27,062 bases of DNA from Candidatus Altimarinota bacterium (GTDB lineage Bacteria > Patescibacteriota > Gracilibacteria > UBA4473): NCBI GenBank assembly GCA_020630245.1, contig JAHDBZ010000009.1, positions 1-27,062 of the forward strand, in the 5' to 3' direction. Shown one piece after another: positions 22,058-27,062 of the stretch (the stretch's first letter is position 1; each line of letters starts with the position of its first letter). The position numbers and the translations under genes are program-made. Under the pieces are notes generated by a model. It saw nothing but the letters and a program-made list of their open reading frames with translations. It did no database searches and was not told where the DNA came from.

Positions 22058-22924
22058 TTATTGATTTGAAAAGTATTGAACGGCTGGTTGAGCCTTTTTG
22101 CCCGCTAATTGGACGGTAGTTAGATAGAGGGTCGTATCGTCTGCAGCAGCCAAGGGGACAGCCTCTTCTGAGTTATTCAAAGCACAATCAAGGATCTTGA
22201 GACGTCCGCGTTCGGTTTCGAGATAAATACCGGGCCAGGGATCGAAGGCTAAAAATTTACGGTAGATACTTTGGGCCGTTTCAATCGTGGGCAGGATCTC
22301 ACCATCAGACCTGGAAAACTTGCCGCAGAAAGTGGCTTTAGATTCATCTTGCGACTGTTTTTGCAGCGTTTCGTTAAGATAGTCCTGGATAAATTGTGGA
22401 AAACTTTCAGCCGTTTCGTCCGCCATTTCTTTCCACAGTGTAGCGGTAGATTTGTCAACAATCGAGTGTTTGACTTGATACAACACATCACCGGCATCGA
22501 GGGCTTTTACCATGCGTTGCCAAGTGATACCAGAGGTCGTATCACCGTTCAGGATAGCCGCTTGTACCGGGGAAGCGCCGCGATAGGCTGGTAGCAGAGA
22601 GAAATGAACGTTGACCGTTGGTTTTTCTAGAACGGTTTCTGGGAAGATCATCCCAAAGGCGATAACAATGCCGAGATCATAATCCACCGCTTGAGTTATT
22701 TCTATAAGCTCTGCTTTGCTGGCGATTTCATAGATTGGAAGATTTAATTCCTGAGCGGCAACTTTTACAGCACAAGGGGTGAGGATTTGTTTGCGGCCCA
22801 CGGGACGGTCAGGAAAAACGCCGACGCCCACGATTTCCACATTCTTGTCGTGCGCTAAGGCTTTTAGGCTCGGAACAGCGATATAGGGGGTTCCGAAGAA
22901 GAAAATACGGAGAGAAGGAGTCAT
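22058..22924 (-). CDS. fmt: methionyl-tRNA formyltransferase
   Basis: Transfers a formyl group to initiator Met-tRNA for translation start. The 288-residue protein has the formyltransferase catalytic residues Asn105, His107 and Asp143 in NVHFSLLPAYRGASP and ALDAGD, equivalent to the known Asn-His-Asp set. It begins LRIFFFGTPYIAVPSL as in the family. A C-terminal tRNA-binding domain is present but slightly shorter than usual. Transcription probably starts from a promoter with a perfect TATAAT nine bases before the ATG. Confidence 0.95.
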   Translation of the reverse strand: MTPSLRIFFFGTPYIAVPSLKALAHDKNVEIVGVGVFPDRPVGRKQILTPCAVKVAAQELNLPIYEIASKAELIEITQAVDYDLGIVIAFGMIFPETVLEKPTVNVHFSLLPAYRGASPVQAAILNGDTTSGITWQRMVKALDAGDVLYQVKHSIVDKSTATLWKEMADETAESFPQFIQDYLNETLQKQSQDESKATFCGKFSRSDGEILPTIETAQSIYRKFLAFDPWPGIYLETERGRLKILDCALNNSEEAVPLAAADDTTLYLTTVQLAGKKAQPAVQYFSNQ

Positions 22925-22933
22925 TGCTTGGGT

Positions 22934-22962
22934 ATTATAATGTAGTATGTAGTATGTGGTAA
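22934..22962 (-). promoter_or_regulatory. fmt promoter
   Basis: On the minus strand TTACCA (22957-22962) and TATAAT (22934-22939) are 17 bases apart. The spacer and -35 box lie in a TAGTATG word repeat (22941-22971). Confidence 0.55.
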
Positions 22963-22991
22963 GTAGTAAGCATGAATTTTAATGTCCATGC

Positions 22992-23043
22992 TGTAGGGTC
23001 GACTCGCGAGTTGCCCTTGGACAGGTCTCGACCTGTCCTTACA
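22992..23043. repeat. tandem-palindrome element at the 5' end of the YggS-like gene
   Basis: Flanked by TGTAGGG and CCTTACA, it holds two hairpins: one centred on the perfect palindrome ACTCGCGAGT (about 22996-23016) and GGACAGGT-CTCG-ACCTGTCC (23019-23038). It is in an open frame with the downstream gene but has the look of an inserted repeat. Confidence 0.6.
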
Positions 23044-23055
23044 ACGAATTTGAGA

Positions 23056-23670
23056 ATGATAAATCGTGAAATCCTTGATCAAGTCCATCAATCAGGCGCC
23101 CAGCTGGTGGCCGTTACCAAATATTTAAGTTCCGATGCGCTTGTCTCGCTTCAAGATGATTTAACAGCTCATCCAGCGGTTTACGGCTTGGGAGAAAATC
23201 GAACGGAAGCCTTAAAATCCAAAGAGATTGCTCGAGAGTATTGTCATTACATCGGTCGTTTGCAGTCGCGTAAGCTAAAAGACATCGTTACACACTGCTC
23301 GGTGATTCACAGTCTGGCGTCGCTTAAACACGCTCGACTCATTGACCAGCAGGGGATGACGACTCAATGCTTCGTCCAGGTGAATGTCGGTGAAGATCCA
23401 GCGAAAGCAGGTATTAGTCCAGAGGAGTTACCAGGATTTCTATCCGAAGTTAAGACAATGAGAAATTGCGAAGTCATAGGACTCTCTACGATGGGGTGGG
23501 GGACATTTACTCCAGAATTAAAGCGCCAAGAGTTTCGGGATCTAATTGCCTTGCGAGACCAATATTTGCCCAATGGAAAAACTTCAGCGGGGACCTCTCA
23601 AGACTACGAAATAGCTCTGAAAGCCGGGATTGATATCGTTCGAGTCGGAAGCGCTTTGTTTAGTCTCTAA
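23056..23670 (+). CDS. YggS-family PLP-binding protein
   Basis: This family binds pyridoxal phosphate and keeps its free level in balance. Visible family segments are QLVAVTKYLS with the PLP-binding Lys, YGLGENRTEALKSK, HYIGRLQSRK, VQVNVGEDPAKAGI, IGLSTMGWG and the C-terminal GTSQDYEIALKAG...VRVGSALF. The frame is open from 22972, but the first 28 codons are made by a palindromic repeat and have no counterpart in the family, so the ATG at 23056 is preferred (204 residues). With that start the Lys is near residue 22, somewhat closer to the N-terminus than usual. The stop overlaps a converging small gene by four bases. Confidence 0.88.
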   Translation: MINREILDQVHQSGAQLVAVTKYLSSDALVSLQDDLTAHPAVYGLGENRTEALKSKEIAREYCHYIGRLQSRKLKDIVTHCSVIHSLASLKHARLIDQQGMTTQCFVQVNVGEDPAKAGISPEELPGFLSEVKTMRNCEVIGLSTMGWGTFTPELKRQEFRDLIALRDQYLPNGKTSAGTSQDYEIALKAGIDIVRVGSALFSL

Positions 23671-23852
23671 GATACGATTTCTTCAACTCGGCCAGTGAGG
23701 GGCTCTACTCCGAGTAAGACATCTTTTTGAGACTTAGAAGTATTAGTTATTGGGCGTTCTAACCGTGCGTGTCCCATAAAACTGGGATCTATGCGGAAAG
23801 GATCTAGCGGGTCTGGGCATACGTCGAGATGACTTTTTGGGGATTTGTTCAT
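23667..23852 (-). CDS. small hypothetical protein, 61 aa
   Basis: I do not recognise this protein. It is polar, with a Pro-rich N-terminal half (DVCPDPLDPFRIDPSF) and no membrane segment. Its stop shares four bases (CTAA) with the stop of the YggS-like gene, the same arrangement as two other convergent pairs here, which supports it being real. A/T-rich sequence with TAAAAT lies 11 bases upstream of the ATG. Confidence 0.5.
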   Translation of the reverse strand: MNKSPKSHLDVCPDPLDPFRIDPSFMGHARLERPITNTSKSQKDVLLGVEPLTGRVEEIVS

Positions 23853-23899
23853 GTTTCGTGTTTATTTTATAGTAATTATTTAGTGAAGAATCAATACTT

Positions 23900-23928
23900 T
23901 TGACCAAATGGACATTTTCTCCTATAAA
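23900..23928 (+). promoter_or_regulatory. nadK promoter
   Basis: TTGACC (23900-23905) and TATAAA (23923-23928) are 17 bases apart, and the ATG follows after eight bases. The mRNA is expected to start at or within a base or two of the ATG. Confidence 0.7.
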
Positions 23929-23936
23929 GACCGCGC

Positions 23937-24836
23937 ATGAAAGCCCAAAAGGTCAACTTCAAGTCCGTGGCGATTTACTGCCACAACAAACCTAAGAAGG
24001 AAAAGGAGGAGACCGTATTTATGCGTGAGTTGTTGCGTTTTTTTCACGCCAATGGCGTCAAAAACGTACACGGAGACATTCGGACGGTATCAATGCTGCA
24101 GAATGCTATCCCGCTGGTAAATGATGAAGAACGCTATGATCTCAAGATTGGCATCGGTGGTGATGGAACGCTCCTTAAGATGGTGCGAACTCTTCAAAAA
24201 AAAGATGGCCTCTTCCTGGGTATTAACTTTGGGACGCTGGGGTTTCTTTCGGAACTGACGCCACACAACGCGATGGATTGCATGGCCAAGATCTTTCGTG
24301 GCGAATTTGCCATTGATGAACGGATGCTCGTGAAAGCCTTTGTGTATCGTAAAAACGATCGTGGCAAGAAAGAAAAAATATTTCGCGCCTACGCCCTCAA
24401 TGAGATTACCTTTGGTCATGGCGGACTTGCTAGACTGACGAACTTCAACGTGAAGATTAATCGGCGCTTTCTCTCCACCTATCGCAGTGATGGAGTGATT
24501 TTTGCGACGCCGACCGGCTCAACGGCGTACTCGATGAGTGCTGGGGGACCGATCGTCTCACCACAGCTCAACACGATCCTAGTAACGCCAATCTCACCGC
24601 ATACACTAACCCATCGACCGATTGTACTACCGTCCGACCGGGTGATTCATCTAGATTTTGATTCGCGAGCCGATTCGATCAGTCTCACCGTGGATGGTCA
24701 GATACACTTTTCACTCAAATCAACCGATTCTATCGCCATCCAAAAAGCCACGCGATCGGTGAAATTTATTCGCATGAAGGAGTCGCATTATTTCCGAACG
24801 CTGAGAAATAAGCTGGGTTGGGGATCACTTCGTTAA
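23937..24836 (+). CDS. nadK: NAD kinase
   Basis: Phosphorylates NAD to NADP. The 299-residue protein has the GGDGT motif at 74-78 (IGIGGDGTLL), INFGTLGFL, the Asn-Glu pair at 155-156 (ALNEITF), and the long conserved block YRSDGVIFATPTGSTAYSMS at 182-201 followed by AGGPIV. The C-terminal domain ends in a basic stretch. The length is typical. It is the first gene after a strong, apparently leaderless promoter. Confidence 0.97.
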   Translation: MKAQKVNFKSVAIYCHNKPKKEKEETVFMRELLRFFHANGVKNVHGDIRTVSMLQNAIPLVNDEERYDLKIGIGGDGTLLKMVRTLQKKDGLFLGINFGTLGFLSELTPHNAMDCMAKIFRGEFAIDERMLVKAFVYRKNDRGKKEKIFRAYALNEITFGHGGLARLTNFNVKINRRFLSTYRSDGVIFATPTGSTAYSMSAGGPIVSPQLNTILVTPISPHTLTHRPIVLPSDRVIHLDFDSRADSISLTVDGQIHFSLKSTDSIAIQKATRSVKFIRMKESHYFRTLRNKLGWGSLR

Positions 24837-24848
24837 TATTATGATGTT

Positions 24849-25532
24849 TTGATTTTGCGATGGTTTAAGAGTCTGTTGACTTTTTGTGCTATTTCTTTTA
24901 AGTATTGCATTGTGAGGTCTTTGAAAGCAGTAAACCGTTTATTTGAAAATTTTGAGACGCCAGAGAGTATAACTCAAAAACTTTTACGAGAACATTATAA
25001 AGGAGAGGATCGAGTAGCCGGTGTGGAGGCTAATTTTTCTACTGTAACGGATGTAAGTGATATGTTTCGTTCTAAGGTTGATAGACTATACTTTTCGCAA
25101 ACTTTGGAAAACGTTGTGACACAGCAAGAATTTTTAATCATGAGAAATGCAGTTTTACCAGACACCATGCTTGAAAAATACTTCTTTGTGCCTCTCTCAG
25201 AGCCAGGAGGTGTAAGTTTGGCAGAGATGGCACTAGATTGGCATCAGGATAGTACAAGTTTTGCTCTTATAGCTTTGCCTGAGGGGGCCATGAGGGAAAA
25301 TAGTCTGTATTTTAAGTTTGGTGAGAATCAACAAGACATACTAAAAACAATAGCCTTTGTGAGAGAATCAATTGCAAAGTCGCCAATAAAACACGAAGTA
25401 AAATTTGACCAACCGATCCCAACAGTAGTGGCACTCTCAAATCAAGGTAATGTGGTTCATGCCACTCCAGGCGGAAGACTGTCTGTGAGGACTACCTTTG
25501 TTAATGAGCAAGAATATTCCGGTGGATTATAA
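24849..25532 (+). CDS. possible 2-oxoglutarate/Fe(II)-dependent oxygenase-like protein, 227 aa
   Basis: No family is recognised with certainty. The pattern WHQD (His132, Asp134), then VVHATPGGRLSVRTTF (His204, Arg210/Arg214), with hydrophobic strands around both, fits the His-x-Asp...His...Arg site of the cupin-fold 2-oxoglutarate/iron oxygenases, and the 72-residue spacing is in the usual range. A basic hydrophobic N-terminus (about 1-25) may touch the membrane. The only early start is TTG at 24849; TATTAT lies six bases before it, the spacing seen at leaderless genes here, while the first in-frame ATG is residue 72. Codon use is more A/T-rich than in nadK, so it may have been acquired. Confidence 0.5.
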   Translation: MILRWFKSLLTFCAISFKYCIVRSLKAVNRLFENFETPESITQKLLREHYKGEDRVAGVEANFSTVTDVSDMFRSKVDRLYFSQTLENVVTQQEFLIMRNAVLPDTMLEKYFFVPLSEPGGVSLAEMALDWHQDSTSFALIALPEGAMRENSLYFKFGENQQDILKTIAFVRESIAKSPIKHEVKFDQPIPTVVALSNQGNVVHATPGGRLSVRTTFVNEQEYSGGL

Positions 25533-25559
25533 CATCACAACATTACAACACCGTAACAT
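25531..25559. repeat. AACATT/ACAACA word repeat
   Basis: The short gap holds AACATCACAACATTACAACA-type words, like those at 819-850 and 2020-2058. Confidence 0.45.
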
Positions 25560-26474
25560 TTAAACCTTCAGGTTTGGAATGATCTGCTTCTTACGCGAAA
25601 CAATGCCTGGTAGTACTACGGTATCACCATCGACAGACACATCGAAGGATTTTGCGAGTACGTCTTTTACAAAGTCATTAGGTACTAGAGCCGTGGCTTC
25701 TTCATTGAGAATGTCGACGATGAAGAGAAGGACTTGATCGACTTCATCTTCGCTGGCGACCGTGTCCATATTAATCATTAGTGAATCTTTGCGATCAAGG
25801 ACGAGACTTGGCGTAGTGGTCTCGAGAACCGAAACGCGGAAATTCTTACCACCGACTTCGTACTTTTTACTATCGAGACGGAGCAGTTCTTTGTCACTGA
25901 AATGACTAATGTCAGATTTGGCCGCAAACATTTCTTGGGCGTACTCGTGAAGGTCAATTCCGAGTCGTTGGGCGAGTCCGTGGGCCAGGCCTTCATCAAA
26001 CTCAGTTGTCGTTGGACTGCGGAACTCCAATGTGTCAGAAAGCACACAAGACAGCATCAGTCCGAGGACATTTTTTGGTAATTTTGCCAAGTCCTCTCCC
26101 ATGAGAGTCGACATGACAGAGGCTGTTGAGGCGAGAGGGCGAATCGTCATTTGGATAGGACTACGGGTTTCAAGACCCGCGACAAGTTTGTGATGATCAA
26201 TAATTTGCAGGATATTAGCGTCATTGATGCCGTCGGGCAGCTCTTGGATGTTATTGGTGTCGACGACGATCACGTCATCGTCTTCACTGACAGATTTCAG
26301 GATAGCCGGTGTTTCAAACCCCCAGCGCTTGAGAACAAATTGCGCTTCAGTGTTTGGTTCGCCAAGGACATAAGGCATCGCTTCAGCGTTTTGCAGCTTG
26401 AGGTATTCCGCCCAGATGATCGGGGTGCAGGTAGCGTCCGTGTCGGGAGACTTGTGGCCGAAGATTTTAATCAT
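25560..26474 (-). CDS. ppaC: manganese-dependent inorganic pyrophosphatase (DHH family)
   Basis: Hydrolyses pyrophosphate to phosphate and so pulls biosynthetic reactions forward. The 304-residue protein has the family II motifs: GHKSPDTDA (His7, Asp11, Asp13) and VDTNN (Asp72) for metal binding, the DHH motif at 93-95 (IIDHHK), SDTLEF, and the C-terminal SRKKQ substrate clamp. There is no CBS domain. TATACT lies eight bases before the ATG. It follows the four-helix-bundle gene by 19 bases on the same strand. Confidence 0.96.
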   Translation of the reverse strand: MIKIFGHKSPDTDATCTPIIWAEYLKLQNAEAMPYVLGEPNTEAQFVLKRWGFETPAILKSVSEDDDVIVVDTNNIQELPDGINDANILQIIDHHKLVAGLETRSPIQMTIRPLASTASVMSTLMGEDLAKLPKNVLGLMLSCVLSDTLEFRSPTTTEFDEGLAHGLAQRLGIDLHEYAQEMFAAKSDISHFSDKELLRLDSKKYEVGGKNFRVSVLETTTPSLVLDRKDSLMINMDTVASEDEVDQVLLFIVDILNEEATALVPNDFVKDVLAKSFDVSVDGDTVVLPGIVSRKKQIIPNLKV

Positions 26475-26493
26475 AAGAATTAAGTATAAGGTG

Positions 26494-26850
26494 TCAGGTA
26501 TTAAGGTGTTTTATTAAACCGTTGAGAAGTTTACTTACTCTTACTGATTTTTCAGCTAATTCTTTCATTTTTTTAGGATCTAGTATTTCAATGTCTTTTG
26601 CCATAAGTAATTGACTTTGTGTTTCGGTGAGAGAACCTAGCGCTATCCTATAAAATTGTTGTTTTTCTTTTTTTGAGGCTCTTGAAAACCCTTCTGCAAT
26701 ATTTGAAGGTACTGATATAGAAGCTCTTCTTATTTGGCTGGTTAGACCGAACAGTTCTTCCTTTGGAAAAGTCTTTGTCGTTTTGTAGATCTCGACTGCT
26801 AATTGATGTGCTTTTTGCCAGGCTAATAAATCGGTGAATGATTTTATCAT
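26494..26850 (-). CDS. four-helix-bundle protein (23S rRNA intervening-sequence type)
   Basis: The 118-residue protein matches the four-helix-bundle family first seen in 23S rRNA intervening sequences: LLAWQKAHQLAVEIYK, FPKEELFGLTSQIRRA, then SVPSNIAEGFSR and a long final pair of helices. Its function is unknown; the family forms pentamers in known structures. Here it is not in an rRNA gene and sits upstream of ppaC. Codon use is A/T-rich, with word repeats (TAATACCTACTACTT) at its 5' side. Confidence 0.9.
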   Translation of the reverse strand: MIKSFTDLLAWQKAHQLAVEIYKTTKTFPKEELFGLTSQIRRASISVPSNIAEGFSRASKKEKQQFYRIALGSLTETQSQLLMAKDIEILDPKKMKELAEKSVRVSKLLNGLIKHLNT

Positions 26851-26955
26851 CCCCTAATACCTACTACTTAATACCTAATTCTCAACCTTCAATCTTCATC
26901 AAAAATTCATCAAAACCTTTTAATATACGTTCCATACCCCATGTACCAAAAAATC
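26851..26955. other. intergenic word repeat and T-rich gap
   Basis: CTAATACCTACTACTTAATA words (26853-26878) are followed by TCATCAAAAATTCATCAAAA. No gene or clear terminator is seen. Confidence 0.4.
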
Positions 26956-27062
26956 CTAAAGTCGTTTCAACACCTCAATCCCCGGCAGGTCCTTGCCTTC
27001 GAGGAACTCAAGCATTGATCCACCACCCGTTGAGACATGGGTGAAGGCTTTTTTGCTGACGC
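26956..27062 (-). CDS. pgk: phosphoglycerate kinase, C-terminal end (partial)
   Basis: The last 34 residues are visible and the gene continues beyond the window edge. They match the phosphoglycerate kinase end: THVSTGGGSMLEFLEGKDLP followed by GIEVLKRL and TAG. The STGGG loop binds nucleotide phosphate. This glycolytic enzyme transfers phosphate from 1,3-bisphosphoglycerate to ADP. Confidence 0.93.
   Translation of the reverse strand, partial: VSKKAFTHVSTGGGSMLEFLEGKDLPGIEVLKRL

Noticed and set aside
26838..27044. 68-aa plus-strand open frame near the right edge
   Set aside because: It overlaps the pgk end on the other strand, which matches a known protein, and runs through word repeats.

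Overview
The window looks like a chromosomal segment of a small-genome bacterium, most likely a member of the Patescibacteria (Candidate Phyla Radiation). The evidence is indirect: tightly packed genes, many small proteins of unknown function, a four-helix-bundle protein of the type common in these lineages, a compact class I ribonucleotide reductase, and core cell-division and cell-envelope genes mixed with orphan secreted proteins. UGA is used as a stop codon (for example at 13289-13291 and 14450-14452) and release factor 2 is present, so this is not one of the lineages that read UGA as glycine. The phylum is inferred and I cannot name a species.

Layout. Positions 1-2110 hold a possible gene end, an unrecognised 168-residue protein, a hairpin repeat and prfB, which is bordered by short palindromes. 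Positions 2110-7014 carry a lytic-transglycosylase-like protein, the ftsA-ftsZ division operon (minus strand) and a stand-alone 5'-3' exonuclease. Positions 7135-9330 hold a glycogen-synthase-like fragment, a LysE-type exporter, a small helix-turn-helix-like protein, a 500-base gene-free stretch full of hairpins, and tRNA-Leu(UAG) with a strong terminator. Positions 9416-13291 are an envelope and secretion block: a two-gene operon of secreted proteins (one with fibronectin-type-III-like repeats), signal peptidase I and a PH-domain membrane protein.

Positions 13300-14523 are the most unusual part. Two adjacent transcription units each begin with a strong -10 box followed at once by a nearly identical structured leader (64 of 71 bases identical, with most changes in one hairpin loop). 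Each leader continues for about 200 bases through a second stem and a GGGGAGGA motif to a small unrecognised gene. I do not recognise the leader as a known riboswitch.

Positions 14635-17998 carry a class I ribonucleotide reductase operon in which the ATP-cone regulatory domain sits on the small subunit, NrdB. Positions 17999-27062 carry uppP, maf, a DciA-like gene, a substrate-binding lipoprotein, fmt, a YggS-like PLP protein, nadK, a possible 2-oxoglutarate/iron oxygenase, a manganese pyrophosphatase, the four-helix-bundle gene and the 3' end of pgk.

Two features recur across the window. First, at least fourteen genes have a TAnnnT -10 box only 6-10 bases before the start codon and no Shine-Dalgarno sequence, which points to leaderless mRNAs; the small genes behind the twin leaders are the clear exceptions. 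Second, the gaps between genes are filled with degenerate 5-8-base word repeats and small palindromes, and one such repeat lies inside the uppP coding sequence.
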